Shown: piece by piece, positions 1 through 6,486 of the stretch
Layout: each line of letters begins with the position of its first letter
Numbering within the stretch: the stretch's first letter is position 1
NCBI GenBank assembly: GCA_030039775.1
Contig: JASHUX010000262.1
Coordinates: 1-11,648, forward strand
Length of the DNA: 11,648 bases
Direction of reading: 5' to 3'
Origin: Alphaproteobacteria bacterium
Lineage (GTDB): Bacteria; Pseudomonadota; Alphaproteobacteria; ATCC43930; CGMCC-115725
The notes under the pieces: model-generated
Told to the model about the DNA's origin: nothing
What the model saw: only the letters and a program-made list of their open reading frames with translations
Database searches by the model: none
Program-made: the position numbers and the translations under genes

Positions 1-270
1 CTCCAGACGCGGCTTGAAAAAGGCAAGGTCCACGGTTTTCTGGCTAATGTAGTACCAGGTGTTGGGATCGAAGCTCGCGACGGAGGACGGCGATCCCAGC
101 AAGGCGGTCACCGATGCTTTATCCGTGACGCCCGGCTTGATCGACGCCATGAGCTTTTTATCGGGATTGTTGCCGCGCAAATCCGTGGGCGGGCTGCACG
201 CCGTGAGGGCTATCGCCGCTGCGATGATTGCCGGGGCGACGATCCGTTGCGAGAAAGGCCGTTGGAACAT
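1..270 (-). CDS. bamE: Outer membrane assembly lipoprotein BamE (SmpA/OmlA family), 3'-truncated by window edge
   Basis: BamE is a small lipoprotein of the BAM complex, which folds and inserts beta-barrel proteins in the outer membrane; it acts at the periplasmic face. Ninety codons are visible from the ATG at 270, and the frame runs off the window at base 1. Residues 1-24 form a lipoprotein signal peptide: Arg residues near the N-terminus, an Ala/Ile core, then the lipobox LTAC with Cys25 as the lipidated residue. The mature part carries SmpA/OmlA features: a GVTDKASVTALLGSPSS stretch, then FDPNTWYYIS and VDLAFFKPRLE. No clear Shine-Dalgarno precedes the start, so translation may be leaderless or weakly initiated. 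It is divergent from the CBP3-like gene across 130 bases, an arrangement I associate with alphaproteobacteria. The family call is firm; only the C-terminus is missing. Confidence 0.9.
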   Translation of the reverse strand, partial: MFQRPFSQRIVAPAIIAAAIALTACSPPTDLRGNNPDKKLMASIKPGVTDKASVTALLGSPSSVASFDPNTWYYISQKTVDLAFFKPRLE

Positions 271-279
271 GACGGCTGA

Positions 280-309
280 AAAGTGCCCCGGCGTTGTATT
301 GGTTGTCAA
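280..309 (-). promoter_or_regulatory. Candidate sigma-70 promoter for bamE
   Basis: On the minus strand a perfect TTGACA (309-304) is followed 18 bases later by a weak -10-like CACTTT (285-280). Transcription would start only a few bases before the bamE ATG at 270, which would fit the missing ribosome binding site. The -35 is strong and the -10 is poor, so this is tentative. The rest of the 271-400 spacer shows no convincing promoter for the plus-strand cluster. A TTGACT at 344-349 has no matching -10. Confidence 0.3.
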
Positions 310-400
310 CGTCGTGCGACGGCATCTGCGGCGGCGCGCGGGGTTGACTTGCCGACGCGGCAGCCCGAGCCTGCGCCGGGCTTGAAAGCCGGATGACGGA

Positions 401-922
401 ATGATTGGCGTTCTCAATCGCCGACGGCAGCGTCGCGATGCGGCGCTGGCCGCCTATAACGCGATCGTAACCCGCGCGCGCGATGCCCGCCTGTTTGCCG
501 CGTGGGGCGTACCGGACACGGTCGATGGCCGGTTCGAGATGTTGAGCCTGCACGCTTTCCTGGTGCTGAACCGGCTGAAGCGCGAAGCCGCCGCCAAGGA
601 TTTCGCGCAGACCCTGTTCGACATCGTGTTCGCCGATCTCGATCGCGGGGTGCGCGAGATGGGGGCGAGCGATATCGGGGTCGGCAAGCAGGTCAAGGCC
701 ATGGCGCGCGGCTTCTATGGCCGCATCGCCGCTTACGACAAGGGCCTCGGCGATGAGGCCGAGCTGGAAGCGGCGCTGCGGCGCAATCTCTTCGGCACCG
801 TCCAAGCCACGGCGGACAACGTCGCCGCCGCGGCGCGATACCTACGAGGGCAGGCGGCGGCGCTGGCGGTCGCGCCGGTGGACGCACTATTGGCGGGTCA
901 GGTGCCCTTTGCCGCGCTATGA
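401..922 (+). CDS. Ubiquinol-cytochrome c chaperone family protein (CBP3-like)
   Basis: This 173-residue protein belongs to the ubiquinol-cytochrome c chaperone family, bacterial relatives of mitochondrial CBP3, which assists cytochrome b / bc1 complex assembly. Family features visible are AYNAIVTRARDARLFAAWGV (residues 17-36), PDTVDGRFEMLSLHAFLVLN directly after it, REMGASDIGVGKQVKAMARG (about 85-104), an FYGR-AYD segment, and EAALRRNLFG. It is soluble, with no signal peptide or membrane segment. A weak purine-rich GGATGACGGA sits directly before the ATG. The stop overlaps the next start as ATGA (919-922), so translation of the YceD gene is probably coupled. The chaperone role is inferred from the family; a direct bc1 role has not been shown for this copy. 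Confidence 0.88.
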   Translation: MIGVLNRRRQRRDAALAAYNAIVTRARDARLFAAWGVPDTVDGRFEMLSLHAFLVLNRLKREAAAKDFAQTLFDIVFADLDRGVREMGASDIGVGKQVKAMARGFYGRIAAYDKGLGDEAELEAALRRNLFGTVQATADNVAAAARYLRGQAAALAVAPVDALLAGQVPFAAL

Positions 923-1344
923 ACGCCCCGGAATTTTCACGCCCGATCGACGTGGCGCTTCTCGGCGCGGCCGAGGCGCATTACGACATCGCGGCGACCG
1001 AGGCTGAGCGACTCGCACTGTCGAAACGCTTCGATCTTGTGTCGCTTGACCGGTTCGATGCCCACGTGACCTTGCGGCGTGTCGCCGGCGGCATGATACG
1101 GCTGAGCGCGTCGCTGGCCGCCGATCTGGTGCAGGCCGACGTCGCGACGCTGGAGCCGTTGCCGGGCCATGTCGAAGACGATTTCACCTTGTTGTTCGGC
1201 GCCGGCGTTGACGACGGGTCGACGATCGATCCGAATGCCGAGCTGGTAGAGCCGCTCGACGATGGCCATATAGATATCGGCGAAGCGGTGGCGCAGCAAT
1301 TGTCGCTGGCGATCGACCCCTATCCGCGCGCCCCCGCTGCGTAA
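919..1344 (+). CDS. YceD/DUF177 family protein, 23S rRNA accumulation factor-like
   Basis: This 141-residue cytoplasmic protein matches the YceD/DUF177 family, which is nearly always encoded just before rpmF, as here; E. coli YceD is needed for normal 23S rRNA levels. Visible features are an N-terminal FSRPIDV strand, a central LVQADVATLEPLPG block (residues 70-83) and an acidic C-terminal half ending AVAQQLSLAIDPYPRAP, the usual family terminus. The central block normally carries a Cys (QxCVVTLEP); here that position is Asp74 and the protein has no cysteine at all. The start overlaps the upstream stop by 4 bases. It is separated from rpmF by 82 bases containing a hairpin. Family assignment is confident; the biochemical role in this clade is inferred. 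Confidence 0.85.
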   Translation: MNAPEFSRPIDVALLGAAEAHYDIAATEAERLALSKRFDLVSLDRFDAHVTLRRVAGGMIRLSASLAADLVQADVATLEPLPGHVEDDFTLLFGAGVDDGSTIDPNAELVEPLDDGHIDIGEAVAQQLSLAIDPYPRAPAA

Positions 1345-1392
1345 GCGGCGGCGTTGCTATTCCTCCGGTTTTTGGCTATTGACCTGCAACGC

Positions 1393-1407
1393 GCGCCCGT
1401 TGGGCGC
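1393..1407 (+). promoter_or_regulatory. Perfect hairpin in the rpmF leader
   Basis: GCGCCC, loop GTT, GGGCGC forms a perfect 6-bp stem ending 19 bases before the rpmF ATG. It is not followed by a T-run, so it is not a classical terminator. It could be an RNA processing or stability element that separates ribosomal protein mRNA from the upstream genes. A TTGACC lies at 1379-1384 but lacks a good -10 at normal spacing. The hairpin itself is certain on paper; its function is unknown. Confidence 0.4.
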
Positions 1408-1426
1408 CATTCCCGAGTGACAACCC

Positions 1427-1609
1427 ATGGCCGTTCCGAAAAAGAAGACCTCGAAGTCGCGCCGCAACATGCGCCGCGCGCACCATCACCTGAAGCCGTC
1501 AAGCTACGTCGAGTGCTCGAATTGCGGTGAGATGAAGCGTCCGCATCACGTCTGCGCCGCTTGCGGCCATTACGATGGACGCGAAGTGGTGGCGACCGCG
1601 GCAACGTGA
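1427..1609 (+). CDS. rpmF: 50S ribosomal protein L32
   Basis: L32 is a small protein of the large ribosomal subunit. The 60-residue product begins with the hallmark [20 protein letters not shown], and the family length is about 56-63. It has two CxxC pairs, CSNC (residues 30-33) and CAAC (about 43-46), so it is the zinc-binding C+ form; many bacteria also have cysteine-free paralogues used under zinc shortage. A GAGTGA 6 bases before the ATG serves as ribosome binding site. The rpmF-plsX-fabH order is widely conserved and is thought to link ribosome and lipid synthesis. The stop lies 16 bases before the preferred plsX start. Confidence 0.97.
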   Translation: MAVPKKKTSKSRRNMRRAHHHLKPSSYVECSNCGEMKRPHHVCAACGHYDGREVVATAAT

Positions 1610-1625
1610 CTCTGGCCCGGTTTCC

Positions 1626-2669
1626 GTGACTCAGACCGTCACCGTCGCGCTGGACGCGATGGGCGGCGATCACGCGCCGGCCATGGTGGTGCAGGGCGCG
1701 GCGATCGCCATGCGCCGTCTGCCGCAGACCGAATTTCTGCTGTTTGGCGACAAGACGAAGCTCGAGCCATTGGTCGCGCGCCACAAGAAACTGGCGGCGC
1801 GATTCCACATCCAGCATACGGACGAGCGCGTCGCCGATGACGCCAAGCCGTCGCTGGCCTTGCGCGCCGGGCGCAATTCCAGCATGCGCCTTGCCATCGA
1901 CGCGGTGGGCGAGGGCAAGGCCGACTGTGTCGTCTCGGCCGGCAACACCGGCGCATTGATGGCCATGGCCCGCTTCAGCCTCAAGATGATACCAGGGATC
2001 GACCGTCCCGCGATGGCGTCACTGGTGCCGACGCTGCGCGGCGAAAGCGTGATGCTCGATCTCGGGGCCAATATCGAATGTGACGCCGAGAACCTGGTGC
2101 AGTTCGCGTTGATGGGCGAGATGTTCGCCCGCACCGTGCTGGGGCAGTCGCACCCGTCGGTCGGCCTGCTCAATGTCGGCTCCGAGGAAATGAAGGGTCA
2201 TGACGCGGTCCGCGCCGCGTCGGCCCGCCTGCGGGCGCCCGGTTCGCCCATCAACTTTTTCGGCTTTGTCGAGGGCGACGACATCGCCGCCGGCACGGTG
2301 GACGTGGTCGTCACCGACGGTTGGACCGGCAACGTCGCGCTGAAGACAGCGGAAGGGACTGCGCGGCTGGTGCTGGATTTCGTCCGCTCCTCGTTCCGCC
2401 ATTCGCTGACGGCGCGCGTCGGCTACCTGTTTGGCGGTTCGGCCTTGACCAAGCTGCGCAAGCGGGTCGATCCGCGGCAATATAACGGCGCGGTGTTCCT
2501 CGGGCTCAACGGCATCGCGGTAAAGAGTCACGGCGGCGCCGACGCTCTCGGTTTTGCCAACGCCATCGGCGTCGCGGTCGACATGCGCAAGAACGGCTTC
2601 CTCGACCTGATCCGCGACGGTTTACAGCGTCTCAAGAATCTGGCGCCGGCTCCGGCGGCGGCAAGCTGA
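1626..2669 (+). CDS. plsX: Phosphate acyltransferase PlsX
   Basis: PlsX converts acyl-ACP and phosphate to acyl-phosphate, the acyl donor PlsY uses to start phospholipid synthesis; it acts at the inner face of the membrane. The protein opens with [15 protein letters not shown] and contains [39 protein letters not shown] and [15 protein letters not shown], all typical. I chose the GTG at 1626, giving 347 residues, because the family begins only a few residues before the ALDAMGGD motif. An in-frame ATG at 1575 would add 17 Trp/Arg-rich residues and overlap rpmF by 35 bases, which is less likely. No strong Shine-Dalgarno precedes the GTG, so initiation probably depends on coupling to rpmF. The stop overlaps the fabH ATG by one base (TGATG). 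Confidence 0.95.
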   Translation: MTQTVTVALDAMGGDHAPAMVVQGAAIAMRRLPQTEFLLFGDKTKLEPLVARHKKLAARFHIQHTDERVADDAKPSLALRAGRNSSMRLAIDAVGEGKADCVVSAGNTGALMAMARFSLKMIPGIDRPAMASLVPTLRGESVMLDLGANIECDAENLVQFALMGEMFARTVLGQSHPSVGLLNVGSEEMKGHDAVRAASARLRAPGSPINFFGFVEGDDIAAGTVDVVVTDGWTGNVALKTAEGTARLVLDFVRSSFRHSLTARVGYLFGGSALTKLRKRVDPRQYNGAVFLGLNGIAVKSHGGADALGFANAIGVAVDMRKNGFLDLIRDGLQRLKNLAPAPAAAS

Positions 2670-3643
2670 TGCCCTTTCGCAGCCTGGTGCGCGCGTGCGG
2701 CGCTTATCTGCCCCAGCGCGTCATGACCAACGACGAGCTGGCGGCACGGCTCGACACCTCGAACGATTGGATCGTGCAGCGCACCGGGATCCGGCAGCGC
2801 CATATCGCCGCCGACGGCGAAACCACGTCCGATCTTGCGACGGTCGCGGCGGAACGCGCGCTTGCCAGCATCGGCATGACGGGTGCGGACCTCGATTTGA
2901 TCGTGCTCGCGACAGCGACACCCGACCACACGTTTCCGGCGACCGCCGCCAAGGTTCAAGCGCGGCTCGGCATGCGGCGCGGCGCGGCGTTCGATGTCCA
3001 GGCGGTGTGCACGGGGTTTATCTATGCGCTGTCGGTAGCGGACAACGCGATCCGTACCGGGCAAGCGAAGCGCGCCCTGGTTATCGGCGCTGAGACATTT
3101 TCGCGGATTCTCGATTGGAACGACCGCGGGACCTGTGTGCTGTTCGGCGACGGCGCCGGCGCCCTGGTGCTCGAGGCGGTTCCCGACGAAGGTGGGTCCG
3201 CGGCGCGGGGCGTGCTATCGACCCATCTTCATAGCGACGGCACCGGCTATGAACTGCTTTATGTGGATGGCGGCCCGTCGACATCCGGGGTCGCGGGGCA
3301 CGTGCGAATGGAAGGACACGAAATCTTCCGCCATGCGGTGCAGCGCTTGGCGGAAGTGGTCGACGAGGCCCTGACCGCGAACCGGCTTAAGGCGGATGCC
3401 GTCGATTGGCTGGTGCCGCATCAGGCCAATCGCCGCATTATCGATGCGATGGGAAAAAGGTTGGGACTTCCGCCCGAAAAAGTCGTGATCACCATCGATC
3501 GTCACGCCAACACATCGGCGGCGTCAGTGCCGCTCGCTCTCGCCGAAGCGAGTGCCGACGGCCGCATCCGCGCCGGACAATTGGTGTTAATGGAGGCCAT
3601 GGGCGGCGGTCTCACCTGGGGTGCTGCACTCGTTCGCTGGTGA
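2669..3643 (+). CDS. fabH: Beta-ketoacyl-ACP synthase III (FabH)
   Basis: FabH condenses acetyl-CoA with malonyl-ACP to begin type II fatty acid synthesis in the cytoplasm. The 324-residue length is typical. The full Cys-His-Asn triad is present: Cys114 in [12 protein letters not shown], His251 in [14 protein letters not shown] and Asn281 in [13 protein letters not shown]. The N-terminal substrate region [16 protein letters not shown] and the C-terminal [14 protein letters not shown] also fit. It follows plsX with a one-base overlap, so the two lipid enzymes are probably made together. After the stop come 104 bases that are AT-richer than the surroundings and hold the likely ihfA promoter. 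No obvious terminator is seen. Confidence 0.97.
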   Translation: MPFRSLVRACGAYLPQRVMTNDELAARLDTSNDWIVQRTGIRQRHIAADGETTSDLATVAAERALASIGMTGADLDLIVLATATPDHTFPATAAKVQARLGMRRGAAFDVQAVCTGFIYALSVADNAIRTGQAKRALVIGAETFSRILDWNDRGTCVLFGDGAGALVLEAVPDEGGSAARGVLSTHLHSDGTGYELLYVDGGPSTSGVAGHVRMEGHEIFRHAVQRLAEVVDEALTANRLKADAVDWLVPHQANRRIIDAMGKRLGLPPEKVVITIDRHANTSAASVPLALAEASADGRIRAGQLVLMEAMGGGLTWGAALVRW

Positions 3644-3693
3644 CCTTTAGGCAACAGGCGATGCAATTAAGAGATTCATACAACTAACTGTAA

Positions 3694-3722
3694 TTGACGG
3701 ATTTCCGAGCGAGCGGTACGGT
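3694..3722 (+). promoter_or_regulatory. Candidate sigma-70 promoter for ihfA-merR
   Basis: TTGACG (3694-3699), a 17-base spacer and TACGGT (3717-3722) form a reasonable -35/-10 pair in the only sizeable AT-richer gap of this cluster. The predicted start near 3729 leaves a leader of about 19 bases containing the ihfA ribosome binding site GGAGG at 3739-3743. The -10 matches the consensus at three of six positions, including the first, second and last. Confidence 0.4.
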
Positions 3723-3747
3723 TCTCCAAAGAAGTGGGGGAGGCGAG

Positions 3748-4071
3748 ATGGCCGCACAAACGGTAACACGCGCGCAATTAAGCGAAGCCGTGTACCAAGA
3801 AGTTGGCCTGTCGCGTAACGAATCAGCCGAGCTGGTCGAGACCGTTTTGGAAGAAATCTGCAAGGCTCTGGTACGCGGCGAGATGGTCAAAATATCTTCA
3901 TTTGGCAGTTTCGCTGTGCGCCGTAAGGGTCGGAGAATAGGGAGAAATCCGAAAACGGGCCAAGAGGTCCCGATAAGCCCGCGGCGGGTTTTGGTGTTCC
4001 GCGCCTCGCATCTTCTCAAGGATCAAATCGATGCGGCCTTGAGCGGCCGGAAAGGGGCCGGACCCGCATGA
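3748..4071 (+). CDS. ihfA: Integration host factor subunit alpha
   Basis: IHF alpha pairs with IHF beta to bind and sharply bend DNA, shaping the nucleoid and assisting transcription and recombination. The 107-residue product has the HU/IHF fold: an N-terminal helical part ([20 protein letters not shown]), [15 protein letters not shown], and the DNA-binding arm signature [20 protein letters not shown] (about residues 70-89), followed by [11 protein letters not shown]. The ATG at 3748 is chosen because GGGGGAGG lies just upstream and the family starts here; an in-frame ATG at 3694 would place 18 unrelated residues ahead and would lie inside the predicted -35. It overlaps the MerR gene as ATGA (4068-4071). 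Confidence 0.95.
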   Translation: MAAQTVTRAQLSEAVYQEVGLSRNESAELVETVLEEICKALVRGEMVKISSFGSFAVRRKGRRIGRNPKTGQEVPISPRRVLVFRASHLLKDQIDAALSGRKGAGPA

Positions 4072-4514
4072 GTTACGATCTTCCGCCGACAGGCGCTTTC
4101 GGGCGCCGCGCGGCGAAATCCGCCGAGGCATTCCGCACCATCAGCGAGGTCGCCGAGGAACTTGAGGTGCCGCAGCATGTGTTGCGGTTTTGGGAATCGC
4201 GTTTCCCGCAGGTGCGGCCGCTGAAGCGCGCCGGCGGCCGCCGCTATTATCGCCCGGACGACGTGGCCTTGCTGCGCCGGATCCGGCAATGCCTCTACGA
4301 TCAGGGCTACACGATCAAGGGCGTGCAAAAGCTGTTGCGGGAAGGCGCGCTCAAAAGTGCCGATCTCGTACGCGCCGGCACCCAGGCGGGCATCGTCAGC
4401 AAAGCGGAGACGGCGGAGAAGGCCGATCAAGCGCAAGAGCTGCGCGACATCATCGCGGAGCTGCGCGCCGAGCTCGTTATGCTGCGCGATCTCTTGCGGC
4501 GGGCCAATCAGTAG
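4068..4514 (+). CDS. MerR family transcriptional regulator
   Basis: This 148-residue protein carries an N-terminal MerR-type winged helix: [20 protein letters not shown] (residues 24-43), then the [20 protein letters not shown] wing (44-63) and a third helix with [12 protein letters not shown]. The C-terminal 30 residues ([20 protein letters not shown]) look like a dimerising coiled coil. No cysteine-based metal site is visible in the C-terminal part, so a metal-sensing role is not supported; it is closer to the MlrA-like branch. The start overlaps ihfA by 4 bases, a pairing I recall as common in alphaproteobacteria, although its target there is not known to me. A tRNA gene begins 24 bases after its stop. 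Confidence 0.85.
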   Translation: MSYDLPPTGAFGRRAAKSAEAFRTISEVAEELEVPQHVLRFWESRFPQVRPLKRAGGRRYYRPDDVALLRRIRQCLYDQGYTIKGVQKLLREGALKSADLVRAGTQAGIVSKAETAEKADQAQELRDIIAELRAELVMLRDLLRRANQ

Positions 4515-4538
4515 GTCAGAATTCGTCGCCCGACAGGC

Positions 4539-4615
4539 CGGAGCGTAGCGCAGCCTGGTAGCGCATCAGCATGGGGTGCTGAGGGTCGCGAGTTCGAATC
4601 TCGCCGCTCCGACCA
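4539..4615 (+). tRNA. tRNA-Pro, anticodon GGG
   Basis: A full cloverleaf can be drawn by eye. The acceptor stem is CGGAGCG (4539-4545) with CGCTCCG (4605-4611). The D stem is GCGC/GCGC. The anticodon stem TCAGC/GCTGA encloses the loop ATGGGGT, with anticodon GGG at 4573-4575. The T stem GCGAG/CTCGC encloses loop TTCGAAT. The discriminator is A4612 and the CCA end is encoded (4613-4615). It reads proline CCC (and CCU by wobble) codons. No integrase or flanking direct repeat is seen, so nothing shows that it is used as an integration site here. Confidence 0.97.
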
Positions 4616-4652
4616 TTCTATAAAATCAATGGCTTACGGGGTATAGTTTATG

Positions 4653-4901
4653 TTAGCTCACGACCGCACGGCCGGCTTGCGTGAGCTTGCAGACAAGCCA
4701 GTCCGGCTTCAGCGGATTGGCGAACCAGGGTTCGGCCCAGCCGCGCTCGACGCACGAACGGATAGTCTGCGGATGGATCGCCTGGCCGAATTCGTCGAAC
4801 AGGGGAAGCTTGCCGCCCGGCTGCGAAAGGCCGCGGCTGAGCCACTGGCGTTGCACGGCAGAAGGTGCCGTGCGCGTCGGCAATCGTTGGACTTCCCCCA
4901 T
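4653..4901 (-). CDS. Small hypothetical protein, possible winged-helix fold
   Basis: This 82-residue minus-strand product is not recognised with certainty. It has the texture of a real protein: KLPLFDEFGQAIHPQTIRSC (about residues 31-50), then ERGWAEPWFANPLKPDWLVC and a LTQAGRAVVS end. The Trp/Pro-rich middle and the LTxAGR ending resemble the wing of small winged-helix proteins, and I have an impression of similar conserved alphaproteobacterial hypotheticals, which I cannot verify. No signal peptide or membrane segment is seen. The ATG at 4901 has only a weak upstream site, and an internal GTG (codon 16) is an alternative start. It is divergent from cutA across 58 bases and converges on the tRNA gene. 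Function unknown. Confidence 0.65.
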   Translation of the reverse strand: MGEVQRLPTRTAPSAVQRQWLSRGLSQPGGKLPLFDEFGQAIHPQTIRSCVERGWAEPWFANPLKPDWLVCKLTQAGRAVVS

Positions 4902-4959
4902 GACCCGACATTAAACCATAGAATGCTTATCGCTAGTTAGTGGTGGGGAGGAGTCTCGC

Positions 4960-5280
4960 ATGAGCACTATGTACGTCTATGTCACGGCCGGCGAAATCGA
5001 CGAGGCGCGCAAGATCGGCCGCGCCGCGGTGGAACAGCGGCTGGCCGCCTGCGCCAACGTCATCTCGGGGATCGATTCGATTTACTGGTGGCAGAACAAA
5101 GTCCAGGAGACGGAAGAGGCGGTGCTGATCATGAAGACCACGGCCGATCGGGTCGAAGAGCTGATCAACCTCGCGAAGGACATGCACACGTACGAATGCC
5201 CGTGCATCGAGGCATGGCCGATCACCGACGGCCACCGTCCCTTCCTCGATTGGATCGCCGCGGAAGTGTCGCGACGCTGA
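4960..5280 (+). CDS. cutA: Divalent-cation tolerance protein CutA
   Basis: CutA1 is a small cytoplasmic trimeric protein with a ferredoxin-like, PII-like fold. It was named for copper tolerance in E. coli, but its true role remains uncertain. The 106-residue product has the family features VYVTAGEIDEARKIGRAAVE at the N-terminus, RLAACANVISGIDSIYWWQN (about 28-47), EEAVLIMKT and HTYECPCIEAWPI near the C-terminus. A strong GGGGAGGAG site 6 bases before the ATG at 4960 favours that start over the Met three codons later. A TAGAAT at 4919-4924 could be its -10, but no -35 fits. It ends tail to tail with the enoyl-CoA hydratase-like gene, with no spacer. Confidence 0.95.
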   Translation: MSTMYVYVTAGEIDEARKIGRAAVEQRLAACANVISGIDSIYWWQNKVQETEEAVLIMKTTADRVEELINLAKDMHTYECPCIEAWPITDGHRPFLDWIAAEVSRR

Positions 5281-6078
5281 TCACTGCTGCTGCCAGGGCG
5301 GCGGGCGCTTTGCGATAAAGGCGTCGATCCCCGCCTCGGTGTCGCGGTCGAGCATGTTCCGAACCATGGCCTCGCCGGCGTCGCGATAGGCCGCGGCCAG
5401 ATCCATGTCCACCTGGCGATAGAAGGATTGCTTGCCGAGCGCCATCGCCGACGGCAATTGGCTTGCAACGCGGCGCGCCAGCGTGGCGACGGCGTCGTCG
5501 AGGTCCGCGGCGGGCACGACGCGGTTGACCAGGCCGATACGGTGCGCTTCATCCGCGGAAATGAAGTCGCCCGTAAGCAGCATCTCCATCGCCGCCTTGC
5601 GCCCGATCGCGCGCGACACGGCGACCGCGGGCGTTGAACAGAACAACCCGACATTGATGCCGGAAGTGGCGAAGCGCGCCTGATCCGACGCGACCGCGAG
5701 ATCGCAAGTCGCGACGAGTTGGCACCCCGCCGCCGTGGCGATGCCGTGGACGCGCGCGATCACCGGCTGCGGCAGCGCGACGATGCGCATCATCATCCGG
5801 CTGCATTGCGCAAACACGGCCTCGTAATATTGCTTGCTGGGATTGGCGCGCAGCTCGCGCAGGTCGTGCCCGGCGCAGAAGCCCGGCCCGGCGCCGGCCA
5901 GCACAACCACCTTCACGCCAGTGTCCTTGGCGATCGCGGCGAGCGCGTCCTCCACGGCGGTCATCGTCGCGACCGACAGCGCATTGCGCAGCTCCGGCCG
6001 GTTTAGCGTCAGCGTCGCGACGCCCCTGTCGTCATGCCGGAGAAGCAAGGCTTGCGAAGTCCCGTCCATGGATTTCAT
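5281..6078 (-). CDS. Enoyl-CoA hydratase/isomerase family protein, ECHDC3-like
   Basis: This 265-residue crotonase-fold protein has the oxyanion-hole segments FCAGHDLREL (residues 67-76) and GIATAAGCQLVATCDLAVAS (112-131), then FATSGINVGLFCSTPAVAVS. The two catalytic glutamates of classical enoyl-CoA hydratase (Glu144 and Glu164 in the rat enzyme) correspond to Gln120 and Gly140 by motif alignment, so ordinary hydratase chemistry is doubtful. The GINVGLFCSTP pattern resembles the ECHDC3 branch, whose substrate is poorly defined. CoA binding is likely; the reaction is unknown. The ATG at 6078 is preceded by GGGAGTGAA. A 7-bp inverted repeat overlaps this site. The stop abuts the cutA stop in the hexamer TGATCA. 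Confidence 0.88.
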   Translation of the reverse strand: MKSMDGTSQALLLRHDDRGVATLTLNRPELRNALSVATMTAVEDALAAIAKDTGVKVVVLAGAGPGFCAGHDLRELRANPSKQYYEAVFAQCSRMMMRIVALPQPVIARVHGIATAAGCQLVATCDLAVASDQARFATSGINVGLFCSTPAVAVSRAIGRKAAMEMLLTGDFISADEAHRIGLVNRVVPAADLDDAVATLARRVASQLPSAMALGKQSFYRQVDMDLAAAYRDAGEAMVRNMLDRDTEAGIDAFIAKRPPPWQQQ

Positions 6079-6085
6079 TTCACTC

Positions 6086-6102
6086 CCGCATCGCCGATGC
6101 GG
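6086..6102. promoter_or_regulatory. 7-3-7 inverted repeat overlapping the ribosome binding site of the crotonase gene
   Basis: CCGCATC, spacer GCC, GATGCGG is a perfect inverted repeat 8 bases before the crotonase start codon at 6078. In the minus-strand mRNA it would fold as a 7-bp hairpin whose 3' side shares bases with the GGGAG Shine-Dalgarno. It could be a repressor operator or an RNA element limiting translation. It matches no operator I recognise. Confidence 0.4.
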
Positions 6103-6145
6103 TCAAGGCGGCCACGGCCGCATTCCCTTTGTCGTGCGTTCGCCG

Positions 6146-6151
6146 TATGAT
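6146..6151 (+). promoter_or_regulatory. Possible -10 element for the secreted orphan gene
   Basis: TATGAT lies 26 bases before the ATG at 6178, a sensible distance for a short leader that contains the GGTGAGGGG ribosome binding site. No good -35 stands at 16-18 bases; only TTCCCT is found there. Weak support. Confidence 0.22.
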
Positions 6152-6177
6152 GGCGTCGTCATGGTGAGGGGTGTTTT

Positions 6178-6486
6178 ATGCGCGCGTCATTCGTGATTCC
6201 GGCTCTCTCGGCCATCGCCATCCTCGCCGGCCTTCCGGCGGCCCAGGCGTTCGAGGCCACGACCGAGGACCAATTGCCCCCGAACACCATGTCGACCAAG
6301 CTCGCCGATCCGGACGACATCATTCAGGACATGTCGCAACGTTACACCGGCAACAGCGCGACGATTTATCATTCCGGTCCGATCACGATCGGCATCATGG
6401 GGCCGGGCGGCGGCGCCTACGGCGGCACCAGCCCCTTCCTCGACGATCCGGCGGCCAGCACAGTGCCCAGCAAGCGCGAGTGGTAA
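6178..6486 (+). CDS. Small secreted hypothetical protein
   Basis: This 102-residue protein is unrecognised. Residues 1-24 form a clear Sec signal peptide (MRASFVIPAL..., hydrophobic core SAIAILAGLP, cleavage after AQA before Phe25). The mature part of about 78 residues is acidic in its first half (TTEDQLPPNTMSTKLADPDD), has a glycine-rich IGIMGPGGGAYGG segment (about 71-83) and ends in STVPSKREW. There is no cysteine, so it is neither a lipoprotein nor disulfide-bonded. A GGTGAGGGG site precedes the ATG at 6178. It is divergent from the crotonase gene, with 99 bases between. The TAA stop lies inside an AT-rich palindrome. It is probably periplasmic; function unknown. Confidence 0.7.
   Translation: MRASFVIPALSAIAILAGLPAAQAFEATTEDQLPPNTMSTKLADPDDIIQDMSQRYTGNSATIYHSGPITIGIMGPGGGAYGGTSPFLDDPAASTVPSKREW

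Noticed and set aside
344..392. TTGACT plus small GC inverted repeats before the CBP3-like gene
   Set aside because: No -10 stands at proper spacing and the stems are short or have a two-base loop; not enough for a promoter or operator call.
158..805. Long minus-strand open frame opposite the CBP3-like gene
   Set aside because: It is Arg/His/Gln-rich without any recognisable motif and overlaps a well-supported gene; it is a shadow frame of GC-rich coding DNA. Similar frames opposite plsX, argC and the SDR gene were dropped for the same reason.
4539..4652. tRNA-Pro as an integration site for a mobile element
   Set aside because: No integrase, no repeated tRNA 3' end and no foreign-looking genes are seen downstream; the neighbours look like ordinary chromosome.
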